Of a stretch of 64,000 nt of DNA, positions 44,521 through 54,089 are shown one piece after another. Source of the DNA: Lachnospiraceae bacterium. GTDB taxonomy: Bacteria; Bacillota; Clostridia; Lachnospirales; Lachnospiraceae. Under the pieces are notes generated by a model. The model saw only the letters and a program-made list of their open reading frames with translations, did not search any database and was not told where the DNA came from. The position numbers and the translations under genes are program-made. Numbering within the stretch: the stretch's first letter is position 1; every line of letters begins with the position of its first letter. The DNA lies in NCBI GenBank assembly GCA_019421365.1, contig JAHZFJ010000011.1:1-64000 (forward strand). Direction: 5' to 3'.

Positions 44521-45685
44521 GAATTATTACCTAGAATTAGAAAAATACAATGCACTAATTAACAAAAAGAATAAGGTGTCTGGTTTCTATAACGGAATCT
44601 ATGAGCGTTATGAAAACCCTGTACTAACAAGAAATCACATTCCACTAACATGGAAATATGATTTGAATGTAGAGACAAATCCATACTTTATGGAACGTCT
44701 AGGGGTGAATGCTGTTATGAATTCTGGTGCGATTGAATTGAATGGCAAATTCTATTTGGTTGCTAGAATAGAAGGAAATGATCGTAAATCATTCTTTGGT
44801 GTTGCAGAGAGTGACAATGGTGTTGACGGTTTCGAATTCTTAGAGTATCCGGTAGAATTACCGGATACCTGTAAAGAGGAAACCAATGTTTATGATATGA
44901 GATTAACAAAGCATGAAGACGGATATATCTATGGTACTTTCTGTTCAGAGAGCAAAGATATTAGTGTTAATGATTTATCAGCGGCTGTTGCAGCGGCTGG
45001 TATTGTAAGAACAAAAGATTTAAAAACTTGGGAACGACTTGATAATTTGAAAACATTACATTCTCCACAACAAAGAAATGTTGTGTTGCATCCAGAGTTT
45101 GTGGAGGGAAAGTATGCCTTCTACACAAGACCAATGGATGATTTTATTGACACTGGATCAGGTGGTGGTATTGGGTTTGGTTTATGTGAAGATATCGAGC
45201 ATGCAGTAATTAAAGAAGAAATAATTACAAGTTGTAGAAAGTACCATACAATAACAGAAGTAAAGAATGGAGCTGGAGCTGTTCCGATTAAAACGGAAAA
45301 AGGGTTTATCCACATTGCTCATGGTGTACGTAATACAGCGGCAGGTCTCAGATATGTTATCTATGCGTTTGCTACAGATCTAAAAGAACCATGGAATGTT
45401 ATCGCAGAGCCATCAGGATTCTTGATTGCACCATTAGCAGAAGAAAGAGTTGGAGATGTATCAAACGTAGTATTTACGAATGGAGCAATTGCACGAGATA
45501 ATGGTGAGGTATACATCTACTATGCATCTTCAGATACAAGATTGCATGTTGCAACAACTACAATTGATAAATTAATTGACTATGTATTCAATACACCAAC
45601 TGATCCATTACGTTCACCGGACTGTGTAAAACAAAGATGCGAATTGATAAGAAAGAATCTTGAATATCTCAAAAAAGAAAAGTAA
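44510..45685 (+). CDS. GH130 4-O-beta-D-mannosyl-D-glucose phosphorylase
   Basis: A 391-residue cytoplasmic GH130_1 enzyme (EC 2.4.1.281). ATG 44510 follows AAGGAGG by 7 nt within the epimerase 3' end. The general acid is Asp129 (NVYDMRLTKHED), the position matching the known GH130_1 catalytic Asp. Conserved segments are GVNAVMNSGAIELNGKFYLV, YTRPMDDFIDTGSGGGIG and HIAHGVRNTAAGLRY. It cleaves mannosylglucose with phosphate into mannose 1-phosphate and glucose. Together with the epimerase it forms the mannobiose pathway known from Bacteroides and Ruminococcus. Confidence 0.94.
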   Translation: MLHKNYYLELEKYNALINKKNKVSGFYNGIYERYENPVLTRNHIPLTWKYDLNVETNPYFMERLGVNAVMNSGAIELNGKFYLVARIEGNDRKSFFGVAESDNGVDGFEFLEYPVELPDTCKEETNVYDMRLTKHEDGYIYGTFCSESKDISVNDLSAAVAAAGIVRTKDLKTWERLDNLKTLHSPQQRNVVLHPEFVEGKYAFYTRPMDDFIDTGSGGGIGFGLCEDIEHAVIKEEIITSCRKYHTITEVKNGAGAVPIKTEKGFIHIAHGVRNTAAGLRYVIYAFATDLKEPWNVIAEPSGFLIAPLAEERVGDVSNVVFTNGAIARDNGEVYIYYASSDTRLHVATTTIDKLIDYVFNTPTDPLRSPDCVKQRCELIRKNLEYLKKEK

Positions 45686-45742
45686 AAAACTAATGAAGTG
45701 GAAGAACATAGAATTTAAATTAGTAGAGGTTTGATAAATGTT

Positions 45743-46816
45743 ATGGGGATACCAGGAAATATAATATTACCAAATGCAAAAGAGCTTCAATATTGTGGAC
45801 GCATTGACTTAACGAATGAGTTAGAGCCAGTGTTTATATATTCCTGTAGTTTTGTTACTTTCAAATTCACAGGATGTTCAATACGTGCCATAATAAGCAA
45901 CATGCATTGCTATTATAATAACTATATAGGTTATATAATTGATGGTAAGCAAGGAAGTATAAGGCTATCAAGTGAGCAAGAAAAGGAATGTTTACTTCTA
46001 GAAGAGAATCTTGAAGAAAGAGAACATGAGATAATACTGTTTAAACGTATGGATGCTTGTCACTATTTTAAACTGTTTGGATTTATTCTGGCTGAAGGGG
46101 CTGTCGCCACGTCAGCACCTTCATTACCAACTAGACGTATAGAAGTATATGGCGATTCTGTTTCTGCAGGAGAGGTATCAGAAGCGATAGATTATGTAGG
46201 TAAGCTAGATCCGCAGCATAATGGTGAATATTCTAATTCATGGTATTCCTACGCATGGTTAACAGCGAGAAAGTTAGGTGCACAGATTCATAATATTTCA
46301 CAGGGGGGGATATCGCTTATTGATGGTACTGGTTGGTTTGATGCACCACATTATTATGGAATGGAACATACCTGGAATAAACTTCGTTATCAACCAGAAT
46401 TAGGACCAAGAACTCCATGGAATTTCACAAGTTATGTGCCACATGTAGTGGTGGTTGCAATTGGTCAGAATGATAGTAATCCGGTGAATTACATGAAAGA
46501 GAATTATCAAGGAGAAAAGTCAAACCTATGGAGAGTGCGTTATTTAAATTGGGTTAAGAAAATCCGTGAGACTTACCCATATGCGTTGATTATACTTTCA
46601 ACAACTATATTAAACCACCATGCTAACTGGGATAGAGCGATAGATGAGGTGTGTAGAGAACTCGGTGATAAGAAAATTGTACATTTTTTATATGAGAAGA
46701 ATGGATATGGTACACCCGGGCATATACGAATTTCGGAAGCAGAAGAGATGGCAAATGAATTAAGTGCATTTATTCAATTTTTTGGGGCTGAGATTTGGGA
46801 GGTTAGTGATTATTAG
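45743..46816 (+). CDS. CE2-type SGNH acetylesterase, cytoplasmic
   Basis: About 357 residues from ATG 45743; TTG at 45731 is the only longer start and sits 1 nt from AGAGG, so it is unlikely. An N-terminal jelly-roll (about 1-125) precedes an SGNH hydrolase domain with the nucleophile GDSVSAG, the oxyanion GQNDSNP and the C-terminal His in TPGHIRISEAEE, the carbohydrate esterase family 2 layout. No signal peptide. It probably removes acetyl groups from imported acetylated mannooligosaccharides so the phosphorylases can act. It is followed 9 bp later by the hexomutase. Confidence 0.85.
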   Translation: MGIPGNIILPNAKELQYCGRIDLTNELEPVFIYSCSFVTFKFTGCSIRAIISNMHCYYNNYIGYIIDGKQGSIRLSSEQEKECLLLEENLEEREHEIILFKRMDACHYFKLFGFILAEGAVATSAPSLPTRRIEVYGDSVSAGEVSEAIDYVGKLDPQHNGEYSNSWYSYAWLTARKLGAQIHNISQGGISLIDGTGWFDAPHYYGMEHTWNKLRYQPELGPRTPWNFTSYVPHVVVVAIGQNDSNPVNYMKENYQGEKSNLWRVRYLNWVKKIRETYPYALIILSTTILNHHANWDRAIDEVCRELGDKKIVHFLYEKNGYGTPGHIRISEAEEMANELSAFIQFFGAEIWEVSDY

Positions 46817-46825
46817 GAGGATGAG

Positions 46826-48559
46826 ATGAGTTATTTAGAGAAGTACAAAGAATGGTGTGAAAACCCATATTTTGATACCGATACAAGAGTAGAACTATTT
46901 GCATTAAATGATAATGAAGAAGAGATTAGGGATCGTTTTTACCGTGATCTAGCTTTTGGAACAGGTGGATTACGTGGTGTACTTGGTAATGGCACAAACC
47001 GAATGAATATCTATACAGTCAGAAAAGCAACACAAGGCTTAGCCAATTATATTTGCAAAAGAGCAGGGCAATATAAAGGTGTAGCAGTAGCATATGATTC
47101 TCGTTTGATGTCAAGAGAATTTGCTGAAGAAACAGCATTGTGTTTTGCGGCTAATGGCATCAAAGCCTATGTGTTCCCGTCATTACGTCCAACGCCAGAA
47201 CTTTCTTTTGCTGTTCGTAGATTAGGTTGTATCGCAGGTGTAGTTATTACAGCTAGCCATAATCCATCTAATTACAATGGATATAAGGTGTATTGGGAGG
47301 ATGGTGCACAGATAACTTCCCCTCTTGATGCTGAGATAATTTCTGAAGTGAATGCAATCACTGACTATGCCGTAGTCAAAACAATAGCAAAGGAAGAAGC
47401 AGTTATAAAGGGGCTATACGAAGTTATTGGAAGTGATATTGATGATGAATATATTGCCGAGATGAAGAAGTTAGTATTAAATCCAGTACAACTTCGTGAA
47501 TATGCGAAGCAAATAAAAGTTGTCTATACACCATTGCATGGAACAGGTCTTGTCCCTGTTACTAGAATCTTGAAGGAAATCGGTTTTGAACAAGTTTATG
47601 TAGTACCAGAACAAGAACAACCAGATGGAAGATTCCCGACAGTTAGTTATCCGAATCCGGAAGATTCGAATGCATTTTTGATGGCTATCCAATTAGCTAA
47701 GAAGGTGGATGCGGATATTATTCTGGCAACAGACCCAGATGCTGATCGTCTTGGTATTTATGCAAAGAATACACAGACAGGAGAATACGTGTCATTTACA
47801 GGGAACATGTCTGGAATGATAATCTGCGATTATATATTATCGCAACGGAAAAAACTAAACATGATACCTGAGAACGGCGCGCTTGTAACAACGATTGTGT
47901 CAAGCAATATGGCATTAGCAATGGCTAAGGAATATGGTTTAACTTGTATTGAAACTTTAACTGGATTCAAGTATATTGGAGAGCAGATTAAATTTTTTGA
48001 ACAGCGAAATTCATATCAATATTTATTTGGGTTTGAAGAAAGTTACGGTTGTTTAATAGGTACTTATGCAAGGGATAAAGATGCAGTCTCAGCTGTAATG
48101 GTTCTTTGTGAAGCAGCAGCCTATTACAAAGCACACAATCTTACATTGTGGGATCAAATGTTACGTATCTATGATAAATATGGTTACTACATGGAAGATT
48201 TACATACAATTACACTCTGTGGCCAAGACGGTGCAGAACGAATTAACCGCATTATGGAACGTTTTCGTACAGAAAATGTTTTATCAATAGCAGATACGAA
48301 AGTAAAAGCACTTTGTGATTACGAGAATGACTTAGTTATTAATTATGAGACGTTAGAAAAGACAACAACGGGATTACCAAAATCCAATGTATTGTATTTT
48401 GATTTAGTTGATGATGTATGGTGTTGTGTTAGACCATCTGGAACTGAGCCAAAGATTAAGTTTTATATGGGAGTAAAAGCGACTTCATTGGAAGATGGAA
48501 GAACACAACTTGAGAAGTTAAAACAAGCAATGAGTACTTTTGCGGAAGAAACAAAATAA
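46826..48559 (+). CDS. Alpha-phosphohexomutase (phosphoglucomutase/phosphomannomutase)
   Basis: A 577-residue enzyme with the active-site phosphoserine Ser144 (TASHNPSNYNGYK), metal-binding DPDADRLG, sugar-specificity GFEESYG and phosphate-binding RPSGTEPKIKFY. Length matches the PgcA-like group. In this place it would convert mannose 1-phosphate from both GH130 enzymes to mannose 6-phosphate; glucose 1-phosphate is also likely accepted. AGGAGG precedes ATG. It closes the mannan locus with a strong terminator. Confidence 0.94.
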   Translation: MSYLEKYKEWCENPYFDTDTRVELFALNDNEEEIRDRFYRDLAFGTGGLRGVLGNGTNRMNIYTVRKATQGLANYICKRAGQYKGVAVAYDSRLMSREFAEETALCFAANGIKAYVFPSLRPTPELSFAVRRLGCIAGVVITASHNPSNYNGYKVYWEDGAQITSPLDAEIISEVNAITDYAVVKTIAKEEAVIKGLYEVIGSDIDDEYIAEMKKLVLNPVQLREYAKQIKVVYTPLHGTGLVPVTRILKEIGFEQVYVVPEQEQPDGRFPTVSYPNPEDSNAFLMAIQLAKKVDADIILATDPDADRLGIYAKNTQTGEYVSFTGNMSGMIICDYILSQRKKLNMIPENGALVTTIVSSNMALAMAKEYGLTCIETLTGFKYIGEQIKFFEQRNSYQYLFGFEESYGCLIGTYARDKDAVSAVMVLCEAAAYYKAHNLTLWDQMLRIYDKYGYYMEDLHTITLCGQDGAERINRIMERFRTENVLSIADTKVKALCDYENDLVINYETLEKTTTGLPKSNVLYFDLVDDVWCCVRPSGTEPKIKFYMGVKATSLEDGRTQLEKLKQAMSTFAEETK

Positions 48560-48563
48560 ATAG

Positions 48564-48617
48564 AAAAGGTCGAGGTTCCCAATTTGTTTTATATCAAATT
48601 GGGAACCTCGACCTTTT
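48564..48617. terminator. 23-bp perfect bidirectional terminator
   Basis: A perfect 23-bp stem (48564-48586 with 48595-48617) flanked by A- and T-runs lies between the mannan locus and the convergent kinase gene. Confidence 0.95.
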
Positions 48618-48706
48618 TCATGTTTTAGTTTACTTGCGAGTATTCTTTATTGTGTTTGTGGCTATTTATATATTGTTATATAAATTAAAGAAGGAAAATG
48701 AGTGGT

Positions 48707-49453
48707 TTATTCGTATTCGACTACGTCTAACCATTTCATTAACAATTCTCTTTCTTCTGGTTTGTTTTTGGTTAATTGTGCAGCAGCAACAATTGGTAAC
48801 CAAGTAAGTACATATCGCTTATCTGTTTGACTCTTCTTACAGAAAAGTTCTAGATATAAATCTGCTGCTTTCGGATTATCTAATGATAATAGAAGATAAG
48901 TTCTAGCGGTATCAGCACTGGCATTTCCTTGTGAAGCATGCACCCAATCAAGAACATATAATTTATCGTTAGATACAATGATGTTCTTAGGGTTGAAATC
49001 ACCATGGCACACCTTAGTATGTTTCGGCATTCCGTCTAACCGGGTTAACAAATCGTACTTCTTAATGTTGTCAATACAATCAAGACTATTGATTTGTCGG
49101 ACCATCTTATCCTTAAGCTTATTAAGTTGTGGTGATCGTTTAGAATGAATCTCTAACTGCAAGTCCACCATCTGCTCAATATAGAATTGCAATTTGTCAG
49201 GATTATCTTTCATTAATTGGTGTAGAATCGTACCTTCAATGAAATTCATGCTAATAGCCCATTGCCCATCGATGATGGAAACTTCGCTAATACTTGGAAT
49301 AGCTAATCCTGTTTCTTCGATTCGTGAGGTGTTTAACGCTTCATTCAATACTTCTGTTTTAGGAAAACCTTTATTAAATACTTTTATTGCAATGTCTCCG
49401 TCTTGGTATACGCTTGCATTTGTACCTTTTGATATTAAATTCTCTAACTTCAT
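48707..49453 (-). CDS. Aminoglycoside phosphotransferase/choline kinase-fold protein
   Basis: A 248-residue small-molecule kinase fold. ATG at 49453 with GAGAGGAGC is chosen; the longer in-frame start at 49498 lacks a site. The ATP-binding N-lobe includes GTNASVYQDGDIAIKVFNK; the catalytic loop is CHGDFNPKNIIV and the metal Asp follows in LDWVHAS. Families with this pattern phosphorylate antibiotics, choline, homoserine or sugars; the substrate is unknown and resistance should not be assumed. It stands alone. Confidence 0.85.
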   Translation of the reverse strand: MKLENLISKGTNASVYQDGDIAIKVFNKGFPKTEVLNEALNTSRIEETGLAIPSISEVSIIDGQWAISMNFIEGTILHQLMKDNPDKLQFYIEQMVDLQLEIHSKRSPQLNKLKDKMVRQINSLDCIDNIKKYDLLTRLDGMPKHTKVCHGDFNPKNIIVSNDKLYVLDWVHASQGNASADTARTYLLLSLDNPKAADLYLELFCKKSQTDKRYVLTWLPIVAAAQLTKNKPEERELLMKWLDVVEYE

Positions 49454-50110
49454 ATGAATCGCTCCTCTCGCTATGGTCTTACCTATTAAGTTTACCATTA
49501 TGTTACATGTTAGTAATCTTTTGGGTTGATTATATTATACTACATTTTGCTTAAAAAGTATAGCGTATTGGAATATAAATTATAAATAATATATAAAAAG
49601 TGTAAACAAAATATATTATAATGCGAATAATCTATCATAATGCTTAAAAAAAACATAAATACAAATCAAAATAATACAACATGCTAAATTTTAATAAATA
49701 AAGTCGAGAAAAAGCTAGAAATTAATGAATATATATGATAAAATACTTACAAAACACAAGAGTATATTTTAATTAAGATGTACAAATATTACAAAATTCG
49801 TATTTAAAGGGAAATACCTAGACGAATATTAGCGTATATTGGGTTATCAAGGGAAGGTGGACGGTTGTTTGATAATTTAGATGGTTAAAAAGAAGAAATT
49901 AAAAAAACAATAGGCACAATTTAAGTGAATCTAACATATGCTAATGATGTTAAGACTAATCTCGTGCAAGTTATATTGTACGTTCCAATCAATTGCCAAT
50001 GATACACAGAGAGAGTTAGTGTAATACATAAATTATGTGGCAATTTAGATGCGAGTAATTGACTACCGTGCTATAATAGAAGAATGATATTATAGAGGAC
50101 GGAGGATATT
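49454..50110. other. AT-rich intergenic region before the NitT-type importer
   Basis: No gene or known riboswitch was recognised; no TPP-box CTGAGA motif is present. An extended -10, TGCTATAAT (50069-50077), lies 34 bp before the lipoprotein start and is probably its promoter. The rest is low-complexity A/T sequence. Confidence 0.45.
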
Positions 50111-51094
50111 ATGAAGAAAAAATTATTATCATTATTAGTATTAATTATATTAAGTATGACTACATTATTAGGTTGTCAGAATAAGAAGACAACGATTGAA
50201 GATACTACGACAATTAAAGTAGCAGCGTTAAAGGGTCCAACTGCCATGGGAATGGTTAAGATGATGGATGATGCTAAGACAACTAAAAATTATGAATTCA
50301 AAATCAAAGCGGCGATAGATGAAATTACACCTTTATTAGTAAAAGGAGATGTTGACATAGCTGCTGTTCCTGCCAATCTTGCTTCGGTATTGTATAATAA
50401 CACGGAAGGCGAAGTGAAAGTATTAGCGATTAATACACTAGGTGTTTTGTATATAGTCGAAAATGGCGACTCCATTCAAAGTATTTCTGATTTAAAGGGA
50501 AAAACAATCTATACCAGTGGGAAGGGTGCTACACCAGAATATACCCTTAACTATATCTTGAAAGAGAATGGGATAGATCCTGAGAAAGATGTTACCATTG
50601 AATATAAATCAGAACATGCGGAATGTGTAGCTATCTTGGCTAGTGAAGAGAATGCCATCGCTATGTTGCCACAACCGTTTGTTACCACTGCTCAGACGAA
50701 GAATGATAAGATTCGTATTGCACTTGATATGAATAAAGAGTGGGATAAATTACAGCAAAATGAAGATAAGAGTGCGTTAGTAACAGGAGCAATTGTTGTT
50801 AGAACGCAATTCTTAGAGGAGCATACAGAGCTTGTTAACAAATTCTTAGATGCTTATAAAGATTCGGTTGAATATGTGAATTCTAATATAGAAGAAGCTG
50901 CGGATATGATAGAAGAACAAGACATCATTCCAGCAGCAGTTGCAAAGATTGCATTACCATACTGTAATATTGTCTTTATCGAAGGAGAAGAGATGGAGAC
51001 AAAATTAAGCGGATATTATTCTATTTTATTCGAACAGAACAAGAAATCAGTTGGAGGAACATTACCAGATGATACGTTCTACTATAAGAGATAA
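50111..51094 (+). CDS. NitT/TauT-type substrate-binding lipoprotein
   Basis: A 327-residue receptor with lipobox LLGC (Cys22) and the type II fold typical of SsuA/ThiY/NMT1-like proteins: IKVAALKGPTAMGMVKMMDD, LVKGDVDIAAVPANLASVLY, DLKGKTIYTSGKGATPEY. Such receptors bind sulfonates, nitrate, pyrimidines or unknown small metabolites; nothing here fixes the ligand. It begins a three-gene importer. Its end overlaps the permease start by 26 bp. Confidence 0.88.
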   Translation: MKKKLLSLLVLIILSMTTLLGCQNKKTTIEDTTTIKVAALKGPTAMGMVKMMDDAKTTKNYEFKIKAAIDEITPLLVKGDVDIAAVPANLASVLYNNTEGEVKVLAINTLGVLYIVENGDSIQSISDLKGKTIYTSGKGATPEYTLNYILKENGIDPEKDVTIEYKSEHAECVAILASEENAIAMLPQPFVTTAQTKNDKIRIALDMNKEWDKLQQNEDKSALVTGAIVVRTQFLEEHTELVNKFLDAYKDSVEYVNSNIEEAADMIEEQDIIPAAVAKIALPYCNIVFIEGEEMETKLSGYYSILFEQNKKSVGGTLPDDTFYYKR

Positions 51095-51911
51095 TTGTAA
51101 TAAGAAAGATAATTGTAATAGGAGAGTTAATCGGAATAATAAAAATCAGGATATTAATAAAAAATCAATTAAATTATGGGCTATTATAGCTTGGTTGCTT
51201 ATCTGGGAGATAGCAAGTAGGCTACTTAATCAGGGGATACTATTAGTATCTCCTATTTTAACTGCAAAGAGATTGCTCGAACTAGCAAGACATTGGGAAT
51301 TCTTTCAGACAATTCTATATTCCATGTCGCAAATAATACTAGGTTTTTTGTATGCAACTATAGTAGGTATAATTCTAGCTATATGGGGGAATTGGAGCCG
51401 AAGAGTGGAAGAGTTCTTACAACCTTTGTTTGGGGTAATGAAGGCAATTCCAGTGGCATCTTTTATTATCCTTTGCTTAGTATTCCTATCTTCTAGGAGA
51501 CTGTCAATCTTTATCGTGTTTCTTATGGTATTACCGATTATGTATACGAATGTTCTGCAAGGAATACAAAGTGTAGATAAGAATCTTATAGAGATGGCAC
51601 AGGTTTTTGAAGTGTCTTTAGCTAGAAGAATTAGGTATCTGTATGTGCCAGCAGTTTGGCCATTCTTCTATACCGCATGTAAGGTGGGGATTGGATTTAG
51701 TTTTAAATCTGGAATAGCTGCCGAAGTTATAGGAATTCCAGATGGCACAATTGGTGAAAAACTATATGAATCAAAGATATACTTAGATACACCAGATTTA
51801 TTTGCGTGGACAATTGTTATTGTTATAATCAGTATTCTGTTTGAGAAGATTTTCATATATGTATTGGAAAAGGGTTATCTAATGTTATCAAAGCAGGTAA
51901 AGAAAAGGTAA
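51069..51911 (+). CDS. NitT/TauT-type ABC permease
   Basis: About 280 residues from ATG 51069, GGAGG upstream, inside the previous gene. The first 25 residues are very Asn/Lys/Arg-rich because of an 18-nt tandem duplication (DNCNKK then DNCNRR). Six spans follow, with the EAA-type loop EMAQVFEVSLARRIRYLYVP. It forms a homodimer pore with the ATPase downstream. Segments such as FGVMKAIPVASFIIL are family-typical. Confidence 0.88.
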   Translation: MIRSTIRDNCNKKDNCNRRVNRNNKNQDINKKSIKLWAIIAWLLIWEIASRLLNQGILLVSPILTAKRLLELARHWEFFQTILYSMSQIILGFLYATIVGIILAIWGNWSRRVEEFLQPLFGVMKAIPVASFIILCLVFLSSRRLSIFIVFLMVLPIMYTNVLQGIQSVDKNLIEMAQVFEVSLARRIRYLYVPAVWPFFYTACKVGIGFSFKSGIAAEVIGIPDGTIGEKLYESKIYLDTPDLFAWTIVIVIISILFEKIFIYVLEKGYLMLSKQVKKR

Positions 51912-51921
51912 GGTTGAAAGC

Positions 51922-52512
51922 ATGCAGATTGATGTTAAGAATATATATAAATCGTTTGGAAATCAAGTTGTTTTAAACGATTTGTCATGTAGTTTTTCCT
52001 CTGGATTAATTCATTGTGTAATGGGAGAATCGGGAAAGGGTAAGACAACGTTACTTCGTATATTAATGGGCCTAGAGAAAGCAGATCGCGGACAAGTTAT
52101 AGGACTTAATAATAGAAGAATAAGAGCAGTTTTTCAAGAGGATCGTCTATTAGAAGAGAACACGGTAATGGACAATATACTGTTTGTTATGCCTCATAGT
52201 GCCGAGAAAGAACGTGATGTCGTACGAATTGCATGTGAAGAGGTAGGTCTTGCAGGTAATGAGAATAAGCAGGTTAAGGAATTGAGTGGCGGCATGAAAC
52301 GTAGAGTAGCAATATTACGTGCCTTACTTAGTGATTTTGATATACTCTTACTTGATGAACCACTAAAAGGACTTGATGCAGAAAATAAACAAAGAGTAGT
52401 ACAGTTTATGAAGTCGGTTATCAATCAAAAAGATAAAGAGCACATTGTTATTATGGTTACTCATGATAAGGAAGATGTGGAGTCAATGGAAGGCAGTGTC
52501 TGTTTATTATAG
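51922..52512 (+). CDS. NitT/TauT-type ABC ATPase
   Basis: A 196-residue ATPase with Walker A GESGKGKTT, signature LSGGMKRRVAILRALL, Walker B ILLLDEP and switch His in MVTHDKED. It ends soon after the H-loop, shorter than the usual 240-260 residues, lacking a C-terminal helical part but keeping every catalytic motif. It starts 10 bp after the permease. It is the only importer ATPase in the window. The terminator stem includes its last codons. Confidence 0.92.
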   Translation: MQIDVKNIYKSFGNQVVLNDLSCSFSSGLIHCVMGESGKGKTTLLRILMGLEKADRGQVIGLNNRRIRAVFQEDRLLEENTVMDNILFVMPHSAEKERDVVRIACEEVGLAGNENKQVKELSGGMKRRVAILRALLSDFDILLLDEPLKGLDAENKQRVVQFMKSVINQKDKEHIVIMVTHDKEDVESMEGSVCLL

Positions 52513-52526
52513 ACACTGCCTTATTT
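52490..52526. terminator. Terminator overlapping the ATPase stop codon
   Basis: AAGGCAGTGTCT (52490-52501) pairs perfectly with AGACACTGCCTT (52511-52522), followed by ATTT. The ATPase stop codon lies inside the hairpin. It also faces the convergent phospholipase-like gene. Confidence 0.8.
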
Positions 52527-52529
52527 GGA

Positions 52530-53531
52530 TTAGTCATTTCCTACGTCTAGTCCACTGTGGTAAGAGCGATTTCCAATCGCTTCTATAAGTCGATCTAACC
52601 TGGTATAATCCATTATCCCATTGGATTTACTGCTAAGGTAGGCGTTAATATGGGATAGAATATTTTGATAAAAGATGGCTGCGTTATCATAGAGGTCATA
52701 GAATGAATCAGTTGATTCAGAGCTAGTGTCCCAAGGGTTTTTCCAAGTAGAGTTGGTTAGATTGAAGGCATCCATAGTGTCTATAAGGGTATCATTAAGG
52801 ATAAGAGATGAAACTATATGCCTCTGCCTTAGAATGTTTTCAATCGTTCGTATATTTCGCTGTTTTCTTCCTGTTTTGTCGTGTAAGAATATTGTTTCTA
52901 TTTTCATGGAATTAATTGCTTTTTTGATCTTAGAAGGACTAGTTATTCTAGAATCTCTTCGTGTACCTCGTAGAAATGAGTGGAAAGTCTTATTAACGCT
53001 GGCACTCATTAAGTTTGTAATGATTGATTTTTCTTTACTGGTTAAAGATATTGTTTTTGAAGGATAGAACTTAGAAGGGGGGAGTCCCTTTCGTTCTAGT
53101 AATAGTTGTTTATCAATTAATGCTTCTAATGTACCGTGAATACTAAAAGAAGTGATATTGGAACCTTCAATGTCAGGTGAATGGCCTGTTCTATAATATA
53201 TATAAGGGTGTACATGGGCATCTAATGAGTAGTGAGCAAGTAAACCACATAAGTAGGCAAGCCCGCAATCAAATTCTTCACCTGATAATTTAAGTAACTT
53301 ATCTAAGTAATTTTGGAAGAACTGAGATACTTTATGTTCGTGCATATGATTACCAATATTATATTCTGAAGGCCCTAAGATAAGGGAGAGGTCAAAAAAG
53401 AAGATGTCGGGACCTTGCAGACCAAGTTTGTAAGCATTTTGATTTTGATATAAGATGGATTTAATTGCTTTGATTGAAAGGGTTTGGTACATATCAACCC
53501 CATATAGATAATGTGATATAAAAGCTGGCAT
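52530..53531 (-). CDS. Zinc-dependent phospholipase C-like protein
   Basis: A 333-residue cytoplasmic protein matching the Zn-dependent phospholipase C fold. Histidine/aspartate metal-ligand candidates occur in ISHYLYG, LGLQGPDIFFFD, HMHEHK and LLAHYSLDAHVHPYIYYRTG. There is no signal peptide, so a secreted toxin role is unlikely; these proteins are common in Clostridia with unknown substrate. AAGGAG precedes ATG. The C-terminal 120 residues are more variable. Confidence 0.82.
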   Translation of the reverse strand: MPAFISHYLYGVDMYQTLSIKAIKSILYQNQNAYKLGLQGPDIFFFDLSLILGPSEYNIGNHMHEHKVSQFFQNYLDKLLKLSGEEFDCGLAYLCGLLAHYSLDAHVHPYIYYRTGHSPDIEGSNITSFSIHGTLEALIDKQLLLERKGLPPSKFYPSKTISLTSKEKSIITNLMSASVNKTFHSFLRGTRRDSRITSPSKIKKAINSMKIETIFLHDKTGRKQRNIRTIENILRQRHIVSSLILNDTLIDTMDAFNLTNSTWKNPWDTSSESTDSFYDLYDNAAIFYQNILSHINAYLSSKSNGIMDYTRLDRLIEAIGNRSYHSGLDVGND

Positions 53532-53731
53532 TGTATCTCCTTGTGTATGTTAATTAGTACTTAAATCGAATGGATAAAGTATAGTATAGCAGAAGAATTA
53601 GAAAATGATACCTAGGTATATTTTTTTTAGAAAGAATTAATAGATATATTAGTTTGTTGTTTCTTGTATATCTCTGTGTTACTATATATTAGCATGCTAA
53701 ATATGGCTAAGATTAGACAAGGATAATTTGT

Positions 53732-53998
53732 ATTGTACGTTTATATGAATTACTGGGAATTTCATTAACTGCATGTACGCTAATAATTGTAATATCTATA
53801 CTATTGATCTTCTCATTCTGTGGTATGTCTTTTCCGCCAGCAGGGGCGATTGGTATGTTACCTTTAATTCTGAAAATTGAAGGATTAATATATTATCCCA
53901 TCTTTGTAGTGATAGGTTGTATTATACTGATAAAAGTTGCAATGATCTGTTTTAGAGAAAAAAAGTCAATAAGTAAAATATGTGGTAGATTTTATTGA
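53732..53998 (+). CDS. Possible small two-span membrane protein
   Basis: An open frame without ATG near its front reads as two hydrophobic segments separated by CGMSFPPAGAIGMLPLIL and ends in a Lys-rich tail. Possible starts are ATT 53732 (AAGG 9 nt upstream), TTG 53804 or ATG 53824. The composition looks protein-like, but the start is weak and I recognise no family. It may be a remnant. Confidence 0.35.
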   Translation: MVRLYELLGISLTACTLIIVISILLIFSFCGMSFPPAGAIGMLPLILKIEGLIYYPIFVVIGCIILIKVAMICFREKKSISKICGRFY

Positions 53999-54089
53999 AT
54001 ATCCTAGTTATAATATAGTGCGGACACAAAGATTTTGTGAAATACATATTGATGAAGATCAAGATTTTGGTAAAGGTTAGGGTGACGGG

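Noticed and set aside
48707..49453. Aminoglycoside resistance gene
   Set aside because: The fold is shared by many metabolic kinases and nothing specific to antibiotic binding can be read.
49454..50110. TPP riboswitch upstream of the NitT-type importer
   Set aside because: The conserved CTGAGA and P3/P5 elements are not seen, so a thiamine role was not assigned.
52530..53531. Secreted alpha-toxin-like phospholipase
   Set aside because: There is no signal peptide and no membrane-binding C2-like domain; only the fold is shared.
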